A stretch of DNA of 20,146 nucleotides from the IMG/VR virus record IMGVR_UViG_3300042516_004751, positions 1 through 20,146 of that record. One strand, written 5' to 3'. Both the position numbers and the translations under genes were made by a program. Source of the DNA: a virus. Every line of letters starts with the position of its first letter. Position 1 is the first letter of the stretch. The notes under the pieces are model-generated. The model searched no databases. It saw only the letters and a list, made by a program, of their open reading frames with translations, and had not been told where the DNA came from. Below, one piece after another: positions 1 through 9,649 of this stretch.

Positions 1-445
1 TTAAAGTAATTGAACCTGAACTGCCTGAAAGTGTTAAAGATAAAGAACCTAAAAATAATGAATCTTTATATCTTGCTCTTTCCATTGGTAAAGCAAAAAA
101 TTCAGATGAAGATACAGTGCCAAATACAAATTTAGCATTTTCATCACCTAATACTAAATCTTGCCATTGACCCCAAATCGTTCCTGTAGGTGATTTACCA
201 TTAACTGCTTGATTGTAATTTAAACTACCACTACCTGCTTCATTACCATAAGCAATTGCAAATTGAATTGATTCAGTAGTTGCAGAATTGAAAGTATTAA
301 TATAATAATTACCTGCAGAACTTGCTACTTGTACAGAAGAAGTAAATATAGAAGATAATGAAGGTGAATTATTTGAGAATAATGTAGATGAAATAGCATC
401 TGTGCTAACTACAAAATCACTTGGGTCTAATCTGTTAAATGACAT
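1..445 (-). CDS. Putative virion structural protein (C-terminus outside window)
   Basis: Translation from an ATG at 445 stays open for 148 codons to the window edge, so the gene is cut at its 3' end. It begins MSFNRLDPSDFVV and is rich in Ser, Gly, Asn and Thr, with alternating small and aromatic residues typical of beta-rich tail or fibre proteins. It has no signal peptide or membrane segment. It is the last gene seen in the tail module, 10 bases after the stop of the preceding structural gene, and lies on the same strand. I recognise the general style of tail-associated proteins of T4-like marine phages but cannot name a T4 counterpart. The role as a virion component is inferred mainly from position. 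Confidence 0.6.
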   Translation of the reverse strand, partial: MSFNRLDPSDFVVSTDAISSTLFSNNSPSLSSIFTSSVQVASSAGNYYINTFNSATTESIQFAIAYGNEAGSGSLNYNQAVNGKSPTGTIWGQWQDLVLGDENAKFVFGTVSSSEFFALPMERARYKDSLFLGSLSLTLSGSSGSITL

Positions 446-455
446 ATTCTATTTT

Positions 456-1118
456 TTATGATACTTTAGTTACTGTTACGGGAATTGTTAAGCGAGCACC
501 TGAATCTCTACCTACTACGGTTAAAGTAGCTTGTAAAATAGTATTTGATCCAAATAATGTATTTACTGTTGTTGCTCTTAAATTAATTGTAGTACCTACA
601 ACTGTTTTAGATACTGAAGTACCTAATGTAGTAGTTTGATTAGCTACGTTTAATGCTGTTACTGATGGAGTATTCACACCTACACCTTCGAATGTTGAAA
701 ATAATCTAACATCAGAAATTGTAGCTGTATATCCAGCTGCTTCAAAAGTATTTCCACCAAAATAATTTAATGTTTGAGGAGTAATTGCTAATGCAGCCCC
801 TTGTTTGATTATAATCGAAGTATAACCTAAATCCAAGATAGGCATTTTAGCTGTACCACGTGGTAAAGTTGTAAGTTTATATTTCATTACCTGTGTTGAT
901 TGAGGAAACGCCTCTAATAAAGGCATGTTATCAATCGCCTGACCGTAATAAGCAGAACCTGAAGGATGGTTTGGATTATACAGAGTATAATCAATTTCAT
1001 CATCTGCTAAAGCAAATTGAGTGATTCTAAACAAACCATCATTTTGAGCTAACAACTGACGGCCTGTATCAGTTAAAATTGCGTCTACTGTTACTACGCT
1101 ATTATTTAAATATCCCAT
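456..1118 (-). CDS. Virion structural protein with C-terminal Ig-like region
   Basis: A 220-residue protein. The N-terminal part (about residues 5-60: NSVVTVDAILTDTGRQLLAQ, then ITQFALADDEIDYTLYN) resembles a conserved structural protein found beside the baseplate genes of T4-like environmental phages; this is recalled by eye, not searched. The C-terminal 75 residues or so alternate Val, Thr and Leu (for example TVVGTTINLRATTVNTL) and look like one Ig-like beta sandwich, a common surface or carbohydrate-contact module in phage tails. There is no signal peptide. The start at 1118 follows an A-rich leader without Shine-Dalgarno, and the recurrent AT motif lies 11 bases upstream. It stands between the giant wedge protein and another structural gene. 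Tail or fibre attachment is inference. Confidence 0.65.
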   Translation of the reverse strand: MGYLNNSVVTVDAILTDTGRQLLAQNDGLFRITQFALADDEIDYTLYNPNHPSGSAYYGQAIDNMPLLEAFPQSTQVMKYKLTTLPRGTAKMPILDLGYTSIIIKQGAALAITPQTLNYFGGNTFEAAGYTATISDVRLFSTFEGVGVNTPSVTALNVANQTTTLGTSVSKTVVGTTINLRATTVNTLFGSNTILQATLTVVGRDSGARLTIPVTVTKVS

Positions 1119-1129
1119 TTTTTGTGTAT

Positions 1130-1143
1130 TTTATTATAAATAT
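1130..1143 (-). promoter_or_regulatory. Recurrent AT motif, copy 1
   Basis: On the minus strand this reads ATATTTATAATAAA. The identical 14-mer occurs at 12554-12567 and 18915-18928, each time in a short gap before a minus-strand gene. Here it precedes the 220-residue structural gene by 11 bases. It may be a late promoter (-10-like TATAAT is embedded) or an mRNA element. Its other strand contains TATAAATA, the T4 late promoter consensus, but in the orientation pointing away from the gene. Confidence 0.45.
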
Positions 1144-1171
1144 GTAAGTTTATTGTTTTTTATTAAATATT

Positions 1172-4100
1172 TTATAAAAATCCTGCGGATTGAGCAATTT
1201 TTAATAAATTATTTTTATATTTTGGATTAAAGTTTTGAGGTACAAGTAATCCAGGTATATTTGTTGATGGAGATGCTTTTAATGTAGGATAATAAGGATT
1301 AAGAGTTACAATAGTTTCATTATATATTCCATTTATATTATTAATATTAGATCCAGTAGTATATGTAGATTGAATACCAGAAAACCATACATTATAAGTA
1401 CCAAAGCTTCCTGATATTGGGGTTTGGCTTCCAGATGTAATATATTGTCTTATTTCAACAGATATTCCGGGGAAATATCCACTTCCACTTTCACCAAAAT
1501 TTATACCATAAAAACTATAAGGAAAGATAGAATTAACTAAAGGTATATTACTTGTTAATGGGTTTGGTATTACACTACCAGATAAAGGAATATTATTTGT
1601 TGGAGATAAATCAATTGTATTACCATTAATATCAATTAAAGTAGTAATATGAACTATATAACCTATATCAGCTATTAAAGGTGAAGAATCACCATATAAT
1701 ACTGATCCACTATTAATATTGTCAAAATAAGCAAACCAGTTACAATAATTTTCAACATTAGCTACTGAACCTATTGTACTTCCAGCTATCATAGGTTGAT
1801 TAACAAATCCTTCATAAATAGAACCTGTAGGAGAAATTGTTTCACAACCAAAATATCTTGGATTAGCAATACGAGCTGTTGTGTAATTAGAAGCAGGAGT
1901 TGTTGATGGGGTTGCACTACCTGTTCCTCTAGAGGCACTAATAATTACATTAGCATTTACTGCTGTAATTGTGTTTGATGAAAAATCAACATCAAAAAAT
2001 TCGGAATTTACTCTTGCAGCGTCAACATTCCCTGCTAATACTAAACAATCTGGTTCTATATAATCTTCAAAAATTGTAAAATTACTAACAGTTAGAGTAC
2101 CAAATAAAGTTTGGGAAATAAAATTTAAAGGAGCTATAATGCCTTGAACTTGTAATTTATTTACTGTTACAGTAGTTGAAGAGGGTATAACCCCAGAATC
2201 ATAAATAACCCTAAGATTATTAGAATTTGAAGCATCAACAATAATAAAATTTGAACTTACAGAAGGGTCAGAGGTATAAGTAAATGTTAAATAATATGTT
2301 TTATCAAAATTAAAATCATAAGATGAAAAATAAAAATTACTAAAACCACTAAGACTTCCTAAAGAAGCAGTTTCATATACTTGTACTATTTCTACATTAC
2401 AATCACTTAATTCACCATTAGTAACTGTTATTACAGATCCACTTAATTCACCATTATAAAATTCTTCTTGTGTTGAATTTACAAATGGAACTAAACCATT
2501 TAAGGATGGTGTTGAACCTGACCAACTTTGAGTAATATTTACAATACCATTTCCTGTAAATTGGGAGGATGTTAAACCAAATAAATTAGGCATTGTTCCA
2601 CCTGTACTACCAGTAATGGTATACATTTGAATAGCTGAGCCAGTAATTAATATATTTTCGGTTTGGTATTGAATATTAGTTGAACCACTTTCAATCCAAG
2701 CTATTGATGAAGTAATATTAGGTTGAGGAACAGGATATTTATTTCTTTCTAAGGTAGTTTGTTTAATTACAATACCTGAAGCTAAATTTGTTCTAGCTGG
2801 AGTAAAATCCTGGATCATTTTAAATAAAGAATTATCAAAATATTTAATAAGTCTTATATAATCCCAAATATTATAGTTACTTGTATATTTTTCAAAATAA
2901 TAATCTCTAATAGCATTTAAGGCAGGGTATGATTCTGCAGATGAAGATACTAATCTTGGATCACCAATATATTCTCCAATATTAAAATATCCTAATTGTC
3001 CAGCAATATCATTATTAATTTCATTTTGAGGAGAAAATGCTACCTCAACATAATCAATATTTGGTGTATAAGATCCACTTACAGCAACACTTTGTTGAAC
3101 TGAAATAAATGGAGATAATACTTGATTAGTTGGTAAATTTGGTTCATTACTTCCACTATAAGGTAATATTTCATTTTGTTGTCTAATTTTATTAGAAACA
3201 CGATTTTTAATACCTGCTGGGAATTGATTTAAATAAAATATTTCGGTATTTGGAATAAATACTGGGGTTGTATTAAATTTAAATGTATTAGTATTTGCAA
3301 ATGATTGAGTAGTAATCCAAGATCCTGTTACTTTAGGATGTATTGAAATTGATGAAGTATATAATTCACCTCCTAAAGTTGCTCTAAATGCTAAAGTATC
3401 TGGGGATGTATTGGTTCCATTAGCATCAATTGAATAAGGATTCATTACATAATCATCAAACTCACTTTGACTTAAAGGAGTTGTGTAAAATCTAAGTTCT
3501 TGAAATGAACCAGAGAATACTTTTCCTAATGTAGAATTAGTACCATTGTAACCTAAAAAAAATTCTTGACTAATTTCCCATGAATCTGAACCATAATAAA
3601 CTGATGAGGATGCTTGAAAACCTATATAATTCCCATCTTCACCATCATAATTTTTATTAGCAGCAATTAAGGTAAATAATGTAGGATCTACTATATCTTT
3701 ATTAATAATTACTGACCACCAACCTTTATTTAAAAATGGTAAGTAAACACTTGCTGTGTTTGTTGGTTGTGTTATAGAAGGATAAAATTCTAATAAAGCA
3801 AACTCATTATAGGGGTTTGGTATTGAACCTGAATATGAACCTGAAGTGTAAGCTGAGCCTGTATATCTTAAAATAAGAGCAGTGTTTTCATTAGTAGTCC
3901 ATATACTTTGAGAATAATATCCGGTATTTGAAGGTATTCCTCTTGTTTGAAATCTAACTTCTACTGCATTTGGGGTATTTGAACTCCAAGCTGAATTTAA
4001 TTGAAATGAAGAGGTAATATAATTAGTTCCTAAGGTATCAAAAGCATAATTATATTGATTAAACCAAAAATCATAATCATTTTCTATAATTTTATTTTGA

Positions 4101-5836
4101 CCACCAAATTCATTTACTTGTAAAATAGTATCGGGAATACCATAAAGAGTAATTAATGCTCTTAAGCCTTCTACTGTACCTTTTTTCTTAAGTAAGTAAG
4201 GTAAATTAGCATATATGCGTTTATATATCTCAGCGTTTATATCTTCGGTCGGTATTAACGAACTTGTGGATGATGCGGTAATATACGTGTTTATATACTC
4301 ATATCCAGAAGGTGTTGGTAATGAGCCAGTTGTATAAGGTAAATTATATAAACTACCTGAAGGTGTTAAACCTAATAAAGCTGAATATAAATCGTTTGTT
4401 GAAAAATTATTTTGGTATATTTTAATACCCATATCTCTTAAGATATCAGCTACTAAATCTTTTGATACACCGTAATTTAAACGGTTATCATTATTATACT
4501 TGTTAGTAATATCTTGAGTATATAAAAATATATTATCAAAATGCTGTCCAATCATCTCAATAAACAATTCATATTGAGCATTTTCAGGATCTTCTAAAAG
4601 ATAAGAAGGAATAGCATTTATTAAAGCATTATTATTTTCAATGTCATATTCTTCAGCTACTAATGATTGAGAAACAAAAAATGCTTGACCAGTTATAGAT
4701 GTTGTAGAAACATTTGTATATGGTGGAGTTGAACCTGTTTTAGGCCAACAAGCTGAACCTGAATTAAAATATAAAAAATATTCATAATTATCAAATCCAG
4801 TAATAATTTCATTTATTTTACTTTGCCAAATAACATTACTTGAAGAAACATAATAATTTGAAGGAGTAGCAGAAGAATAACTAGCACTATAATTGTACTG
4901 TTCAATTAAAGATAATTTATAATAAAAATTTTCTAGTCTAGTTTGAGCAGATGAAAAATGAATAAAATTATCATAATTAGAATAATCTATGTTAATTTCA
5001 ATCCCTGTTTTAGCTAATAAATTATTTAATTGATATCTTAAACTACCAGAACCTTGTGTTGAATCTGTAGTAGCAAGTTGATTTGAATTATTATAGTCTG
5101 TAGAATTATTAATTTGGTTTTTTATACCAATATTAATATTAGGACCTTTTAAATAAATACGATCATTAGTTACATCAAAGGTTTGAGTAATATTAACATT
5201 ATAAGCAACAGGAGTTGCTACTTGAGTTACTACCCAACATTGAGAATTTATGTCAAATTGTTGAGGTAAAGCTTCATATAATTTAACTAAAACTGTTGGA
5301 TTAGTAATACTAGAAGTATCTAATAAAACATTATTAGCAATTATTAATGCATTATCTCCAAAATTTAAATAAAAATCATAATAACTTCCTGTTGCATTTG
5401 CAATATTATTTGTTAGTTCAATTGAAGAAGATATTACTAAAAAATCAGGTATAGAAGTTGTATCTAATCTAACCTCAGTTCTATCTGGGCTGATTTGAGA
5501 TATAAAATAATTGTTATTAGGGTCTGATGCTAATTTATTACTTACAAAGTTATATAAAGTATTATATTGACCTTCAGTAAATCCTTGGGTTGTTAAATCA
5601 ATTTCAGGATAAATTGTTAAAACATTATCTAATAATCTGTAACCATTATAACCAATAACATTACTTGTTAATATAGTTCCATTTAAATCATAAACAAAAT
5701 ATTCAATATGATCTGTAGTTGGGTTGAATAAATTTTCAACCTCTACAGAAGTAATAAGAGAAGTATCATTTACTGAATATTCTTGAAACTCAAATGTAGT
5801 TGGGTTTAATGGGGTTATGTTAATTATTTCGGCCAT
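1172..5836 (-). CDS. Giant baseplate wedge-like protein (gp7-like with lectin-like domain)
   Basis: A 1554-residue protein directly downstream of the wedge genes. Residues of about 412-480 (acidic helical stretch containing MIGQHFDNIFLYTQDIT) and 545-578 (NLPYLLKKKGTVEGLRALI, then YGIPDTI) resemble the segment of T4-like gp7 wedge proteins in which a 'KGT' turn precedes a conserved helix. Residues of about 600-800 look like a concanavalin/LamG-type jelly roll, with WWSVIINKD and a closing FQELRFYTTPLSQSEFDDY. The remaining ~750 residues are Ser/Thr/Gly/Asn-rich with many 'SGS' turns, as in fibre-like beta domains. The gene overlaps the stop of the upstream gene by one base (TAATG). The gp7 assignment rests on motif and gene order; the lectin-like part may bind glycans. 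No signal peptide or membrane segment is seen. Confidence 0.65.
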   Translation of the reverse strand: MAEIINITPLNPTTFEFQEYSVNDTSLITSVEVENLFNPTTDHIEYFVYDLNGTILTSNVIGYNGYRLLDNVLTIYPEIDLTTQGFTEGQYNTLYNFVSNKLASDPNNNYFISQISPDRTEVRLDTTSIPDFLVISSSIELTNNIANATGSYYDFYLNFGDNALIIANNVLLDTSSITNPTVLVKLYEALPQQFDINSQCWVVTQVATPVAYNVNITQTFDVTNDRIYLKGPNINIGIKNQINNSTDYNNSNQLATTDSTQGSGSLRYQLNNLLAKTGIEINIDYSNYDNFIHFSSAQTRLENFYYKLSLIEQYNYSASYSSATPSNYYVSSSNVIWQSKINEIITGFDNYEYFLYFNSGSACWPKTGSTPPYTNVSTTSITGQAFFVSQSLVAEEYDIENNNALINAIPSYLLEDPENAQYELFIEMIGQHFDNIFLYTQDITNKYNNDNRLNYGVSKDLVADILRDMGIKIYQNNFSTNDLYSALLGLTPSGSLYNLPYTTGSLPTPSGYEYINTYITASSTSSLIPTEDINAEIYKRIYANLPYLLKKKGTVEGLRALITLYGIPDTILQVNEFGGQNKIIENDYDFWFNQYNYAFDTLGTNYITSSFQLNSAWSSNTPNAVEVRFQTRGIPSNTGYYSQSIWTTNENTALILRYTGSAYTSGSYSGSIPNPYNEFALLEFYPSITQPTNTASVYLPFLNKGWWSVIINKDIVDPTLFTLIAANKNYDGEDGNYIGFQASSSVYYGSDSWEISQEFFLGYNGTNSTLGKVFSGSFQELRFYTTPLSQSEFDDYVMNPYSIDANGTNTSPDTLAFRATLGGELYTSSISIHPKVTGSWITTQSFANTNTFKFNTTPVFIPNTEIFYLNQFPAGIKNRVSNKIRQQNEILPYSGSNEPNLPTNQVLSPFISVQQSVAVSGSYTPNIDYVEVAFSPQNEINNDIAGQLGYFNIGEYIGDPRLVSSSAESYPALNAIRDYYFEKYTSNYNIWDYIRLIKYFDNSLFKMIQDFTPARTNLASGIVIKQTTLERNKYPVPQPNITSSIAWIESGSTNIQYQTENILITGSAIQMYTITGSTGGTMPNLFGLTSSQFTGNGIVNITQSWSGSTPSLNGLVPFVNSTQEEFYNGELSGSVITVTNGELSDCNVEIVQVYETASLGSLSGFSNFYFSSYDFNFDKTYYLTFTYTSDPSVSSNFIIVDASNSNNLRVIYDSGVIPSSTTVTVNKLQVQGIIAPLNFISQTLFGTLTVSNFTIFEDYIEPDCLVLAGNVDAARVNSEFFDVDFSSNTITAVNANVIISASRGTGSATPSTTPASNYTTARIANPRYFGCETISPTGSIYEGFVNQPMIAGSTIGSVANVENYCNWFAYFDNINSGSVLYGDSSPLIADIGYIVHITTLIDINGNTIDLSPTNNIPLSGSVIPNPLTSNIPLVNSIFPYSFYGINFGESGSGYFPGISVEIRQYITSGSQTPISGSFGTYNVWFSGIQSTYTTGSNINNINGIYNETIVTLNPYYPTLKASPSTNIPGLLVPQNFNPKYKNNLLKIAQSAGFL

Positions 5837-6198
5837 TATATACTTCCTGTTGTTATTGTTGGTACACTTATAAGTTGTTGTTGTAAATCTAAATTCTCTT
5901 GTCTTAATTGAGTTATTTCTTCAATTAATGCTTGAATAGTATCATCATTATTAAAATCACCAGCATATTCTTGACTGGTTTTAATAAGGTACTGATGAGA
6001 ATTTATATCTCCAAACTTAGGTATTTCAAAAAATAAAGTTTGATAATTTGTAAAAAATTCTGATACTGATATTGTAGGTGCTACTACAGAACTAGTTGCT
6101 GCAGGTTGAACTAATTGATTAAAAGAAGTATCAATAACCCTTTCATATTGAGTTTTACTGTATACTTGTTTTGTTAAATTTATTATTTCACCAGCCAT
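5836..6198 (-). CDS. Small baseplate-associated protein with C-terminal coiled coil
   Basis: A 120-residue protein that I do not recognise as a named family. The first 75 residues are mixed, with aromatic-rich SEFFTNYQTLFFEIPKFGD. Residues of about 84-110 (ALIEEITQLRQENLDLQQQL) form a clear heptad coiled coil, so it probably oligomerises or docks to a partner. Both ends are coupled to neighbours by one-base TAATG overlaps, with the DNRLRE-like protein upstream and the giant wedge protein downstream. This fits a small structural or assembly component of the baseplate periphery. The position is roughly that of gp8 in T4, but size and sequence do not support that name. Confidence 0.6.
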   Translation of the reverse strand: MAGEIINLTKQVYSKTQYERVIDTSFNQLVQPAATSSVVAPTISVSEFFTNYQTLFFEIPKFGDINSHQYLIKTSQEYAGDFNNDDTIQALIEEITQLRQENLDLQQQLISVPTITTGSI

Positions 6199-7373
6199 TA
6201 TCCATTTATAACTTTAAAGTAATATTGATTATCAAATACTATTTTTGAACCATTAAGATTTGTTTGAATTAAAATAGCATAATATCTTTCAGGTTCTAAA
6301 CCATTCATGTAAATATCAAAATAACTTGATGTAGCATCAGCACTAATTTGAGTATATTGTGAATCAAAATCTATTATATATTCATTTGTATCTAAATCTT
6401 TAATAGCATACAAAGATGAACCTGAAGGTAAATAAAAATTATTTAAATAAACAGATGAGGTTTCCCATATTTGAACTGGGTATTCAGGTCTAGCATTAAT
6501 TCTAAATCTATTAATACTTTCAGGATAAAATGTTCCTGGGTTTTGTGCTAATGTTAAAGTTGCTGGTGTTGTATTTAAAACTGTTTGTTTAGATGATCCT
6601 GTATTCCAATTAAAATCAAACCAACTAATTTGTAAAGCTGGTGGGTAAATTGTATGAGTATCTCTTGAAAAATATTTTAGTTCTGGTTGAACATCTTTAT
6701 TATCAATAAATTCATCTTTTTGTTTTATAATAAATCCATCATTTGACCAAGATGGAGTTATAGTAGCCCAAAATTTTATTGTATTAGTAACATCCAAATT
6801 AAGATCTTTAGTACTATAAAAAGTAAAATTAGTTGATTGAGTAATAGGATTAATATTTGAATTAAATAATGATAGGTTTGGAGAACCTGTATACCAAGTA
6901 CCTCCTCCAGCAAATGAATATGAAACATTATAGGAAGCTGTTACATTTGATCCTAAACTAGCAATAACTGTAGGCCATTTAATTGATCCTGAATAGGTTC
7001 TCCAAATCCAACTTACACCATTAGTTACTGAGGGTTCATCTAAATATCTTCCTGTACCCATATCCCAAGCACCTGAAACTGGATAGCATTCAAGTGTGGT
7101 GGTTGCATTCATTCCTGTAGAAGTAGCAATATAACATTGTAGATTAGCTTTCCAAGATCCACTATTATATACATTATCAGGAATTAAGTCAAATGCAGTG
7201 TTAAGATCATCATTATTAAATTTAATTAAAAATCTACTTGTTTGTGGATTTGGGTCTGAGTAAGCAAAAGATGTTTCTGTGGCTTCAATAATTTCATCCA
7301 TTCCCGTATTCATACTAGGGAACAATGAATACATTGTTGCATCTTTTTCAGGAAATATTTTATAAACTGCCAT
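6198..7373 (-). CDS. DNRLRE-like structural protein, baseplate/fibre region
   Basis: A 391-residue protein. The N-terminus (MAVYKIFPEKDATMYSLFP, then NTGMDEI) and the segment YPVSGAWDMGTGRYLDEPS follow the pattern of DNRLRE-type beta-sandwich domains, which in surface proteins contain 'KDATI', 'N-G' and 'W' signatures in this order. A beta-rich C-terminal half follows, ending EPERYYAILIQT, which resembles a fibronectin/Ig-like strand set. It has no transmembrane segment. It lies 9 bases after the gp6-like gene and couples by TAATG to the next gene. A near-copy (13/14) of the recurrent AT motif lies just upstream, overlapping the end of the gp6-like gene. It is most likely a virion protein connecting the wedge to fibres; the exact T4 counterpart is not recognisable. 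Confidence 0.6.
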   Translation of the reverse strand: MAVYKIFPEKDATMYSLFPSMNTGMDEIIEATETSFAYSDPNPQTSRFLIKFNNDDLNTAFDLIPDNVYNSGSWKANLQCYIATSTGMNATTTLECYPVSGAWDMGTGRYLDEPSVTNGVSWIWRTYSGSIKWPTVIASLGSNVTASYNVSYSFAGGGTWYTGSPNLSLFNSNINPITQSTNFTFYSTKDLNLDVTNTIKFWATITPSWSNDGFIIKQKDEFIDNKDVQPELKYFSRDTHTIYPPALQISWFDFNWNTGSSKQTVLNTTPATLTLAQNPGTFYPESINRFRINARPEYPVQIWETSSVYLNNFYLPSGSSLYAIKDLDTNEYIIDFDSQYTQISADATSSYFDIYMNGLEPERYYAILIQTNLNGSKIVFDNQYYFKVING

Positions 7374-7378
7374 TTTTA

Positions 7379-7392
7379 TTTATTATAAATTT
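7379..7392 (-). promoter_or_regulatory. Recurrent AT motif, copy 2 (13/14 match)
   Basis: On the minus strand this reads AAATTTATAATAAA, one base from the exact motif at 1130, 12554 and 18915. It straddles the stop codon of the gp6-like gene and ends 5 bases before the ATG of the DNRLRE-like gene. That spacing would give a nearly leaderless transcript if it is a -10 element, so a role in mRNA control is an equal possibility. Confidence 0.35.
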
Positions 7393-9242
7393 ACTATTCT
7401 ACCTTGAATGTCTTGATTTGGATATTTAACTTCAAATATTGAAGGATCAAGTGATGGATAAATTACATTTCCTATTGTTGCTGCATTTATATCATAAGTA
7501 TAAGGTGAATATCCTAAATTTGTTCCTACAAAATTTGAAATTGTTATATCTTTTACTGTTTGTACACCTTTTATTCTATCTAAAAGAATATAAAGTTCCC
7601 TTAAAATAATAGGTTGATTAAGTTGCCATTTATCAATAGCAAAATAATCTTTTAATGCTGTAATACAATCAAATAATACTTGACTACTATTAAATTCGGG
7701 AAGTACTATAATATCAAAATTTACGCCAATATTAATAATAAATCCATCTTTAATATTAACAGCATCATTAACCATTCTATATTGAGATAAGTATGTAGTT
7801 AAATTTTGTTTTAAAGCGGGTGATGCTGTGTTTAATTGATTGTTTGCGTTATATGACAACACATACAAGTCTAATACGGAATTAGATTCGCCTGCAGACA
7901 TTGATTGAGCTTTTGTAGGTTCAATATATGCTTTAGCAATAACTCCAAATTTAGCAGGCATTGATAATGATCTTACTAAATAATCATCTTGAGTTACGTT
8001 ACGTAATTGTGTTGCAAAGTTTGCTGAGGTATTTTGTCTAATTTCTTCTATTGAATCTCCATCTCCACCACCATCAGCAGCAATTGGATTAGTAACTGCT
8101 AATGATGCAAATATAGTATTTGCCGTTGTAGAATTTAAATTTGAATTTAAAAACTGAATATTTGCTACTAAATTTGTTAGATCATTTGAAGGTACATTTG
8201 CTTCAACTCCACCGCCTGTTAAATATCTAACTGTTAAAGTTGTTTGTGATGGGGCAATACCATAAGTTTTAGTAAATATAAAGTTTGAAGGAGCATAAGC
8301 TGTTGTTAATTTATATTTTTCAAATGGTAAACCTAAACCTACGTTATCGGAATTAGGGATAATTTCTTCATCTGTATCTGTTGCAGTACCTGCACCAAAT
8401 TGTATTTGTAATGAACCTGAATCTAAAAAACGTGTAATAAATCTTCGTTGGACTTGTTTAAGTTTTAAAAGATAAGGTGTATCTCCTTGATATTGAGATA
8501 AATTAGGATCATTTGGATTAGTATTTTTTATAGAATCATAAACAGCATCTTGTGCTAAATAATCTACTTCATACCATTCATTAGAATCAGTATCAAAAAC
8601 ATCTAATATACCAATAATTCTTTCAGCATTAATTTCAACTGTTGAGAATTGTTGAGGAGCACCAAATGAAAACGTAGTTGTATTAATTGTTGAAGATATT
8701 GAATTTCTTGTTTTTTTCAATAAAAAGGAAGTTGGATTAGCTCCTGATGTAGCAAAAATTGATACTTCTGTAGGGTCACCTGAACTTGAAACTGAAAAAT
8801 CAATTGGGTCTTCTATTAAAAATGAAATATTAGGATTAGTAACTGATTTTACTTGAGCATTTTGATTAATAAAAAGTGCATAATCAAAATCAGGAATCCA
8901 GGTTGAACCTGAAAGTTTAGCTGGTACTTGTTGGTAAAAATCAATAGGGGCAGAAGCAACTTGAGTTACATTTGGTTTATAACCAAACATATAAGCTAAT
9001 TCATATAAATTATTTGTTTGACGAGCATATTGTACATATGTTTCTTGAATTTGATTATCAAGATAAAATGATAAAACATCACCTACATAGGCAGCCATCT
9101 CCATAAACATCATACCTGGTGATGCTGGAGTAAAATCGTTATATGTTGTAGGGAAGTAAGTTTTAGCATAGTCTACTAAACTAGCTCTTAACTCACTAAA
9201 GTCCCTATTAATGTATTGTATGTTTTTTCGTTGAGTTGCCAT
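7383..9242 (-). CDS. Baseplate wedge protein, gp6-like (baseplate J family)
   Basis: A 619-residue protein with the hallmarks of gp6/baseplate J proteins, which form the dimeric wedge ring around the tail hub. The N-terminus (INRDFSELRASLVDYAKTYF, then DFTPASPGMMFMEMAAYVGDVLSFYLDNQIQE) is the typical wedge entry segment. A Gly-rich loop and the motif RNVTQDDYLVRSLSMP near residue 420 match the baseplate J core. The C-terminus IPLS-type segment 'LRELYILLDRIKGVQTV' is also usual. The length is close to T4 gp6 (about 660). The gene sits between the gp25-like gene (TAATG overlap) and the DNRLRE-like gene, which keeps the T4 order gp25-gp6-gp7. This is one of the firmest assignments in the window. 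Confidence 0.88.
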   Translation of the reverse strand: MATQRKNIQYINRDFSELRASLVDYAKTYFPTTYNDFTPASPGMMFMEMAAYVGDVLSFYLDNQIQETYVQYARQTNNLYELAYMFGYKPNVTQVASAPIDFYQQVPAKLSGSTWIPDFDYALFINQNAQVKSVTNPNISFLIEDPIDFSVSSSGDPTEVSIFATSGANPTSFLLKKTRNSISSTINTTTFSFGAPQQFSTVEINAERIIGILDVFDTDSNEWYEVDYLAQDAVYDSIKNTNPNDPNLSQYQGDTPYLLKLKQVQRRFITRFLDSGSLQIQFGAGTATDTDEEIIPNSDNVGLGLPFEKYKLTTAYAPSNFIFTKTYGIAPSQTTLTVRYLTGGGVEANVPSNDLTNLVANIQFLNSNLNSTTANTIFASLAVTNPIAADGGGDGDSIEEIRQNTSANFATQLRNVTQDDYLVRSLSMPAKFGVIAKAYIEPTKAQSMSAGESNSVLDLYVLSYNANNQLNTASPALKQNLTTYLSQYRMVNDAVNIKDGFIINIGVNFDIIVLPEFNSSQVLFDCITALKDYFAIDKWQLNQPIILRELYILLDRIKGVQTVKDITISNFVGTNLGYSPYTYDINAATIGNVIYPSLDPSIFEVKYPNQDIQGRIVNL

Positions 9243-9649
9243 TATGTAAATGCTATTTCTACAGTATCACTTAAACCTGTATCTTTTATATTATATTTTA
9301 ATATTACGTTAATTTGATTAATGTCTGGGTATGAATCTATATTTAAACTTCCTATAATAACACTTGGGAAGTATAAATTCAACTGGTATTGAATATCTTC
9401 TTTTAATGAATCAAGATTACCTGTTGTAATTTGTTGAAAAATAAATGCTCTTAAATTACCACCAAATGTTGGGTTTAAATATATTTCGTTTTTATTTGTT
9501 AAGAAAAAATTAATTAAATTATTTTTAACAGCTTCTTTTGTAGTATAAGTAGTTTTAAATACTCCAGGAGCATTAAAAGGAATAGCCACACCAACACCAG
9601 TACCTGGTCTTGTATCTATAGGGTATATTTTCTTTGCTCCGAATGCCAT
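9242..9649 (-). CDS. Baseplate wedge subunit, gp25-like
   Basis: A 135-residue protein, the usual size for the gp25/IraD-like family that nucleates sheath assembly on the baseplate wedge. The pattern TTYTTKEAVKNNLINFFLTNKNEIYLNPTFG (residues 34-64, cited in two parts: TTKEAVKNNLINFFLT and NEIYLNPTFG) corresponds to the family signature, in which a helix is followed by 'GE-x3-P-x-FG'. Here the usual GE is NE. The C-terminal half is beta-rich (INQINVILKYNI). It overlaps its upstream and downstream neighbours by one base (TAATG) and directly precedes the gp6-like gene, as in T4. Confidence 0.85.
   Translation of the reverse strand: MAFGAKKIYPIDTRPGTGVGVAIPFNAPGVFKTTYTTKEAVKNNLINFFLTNKNEIYLNPTFGGNLRAFIFQQITTGNLDSLKEDIQYQLNLYFPSVIIGSLNIDSYPDINQINVILKYNIKDTGLSDTVEIAFT

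Noticed and set aside
439-639. Plus-strand frame opposite the 220-residue structural gene
   Set aside because: Antisense shadow of a well-supported minus-strand gene; no leader or motif of its own.
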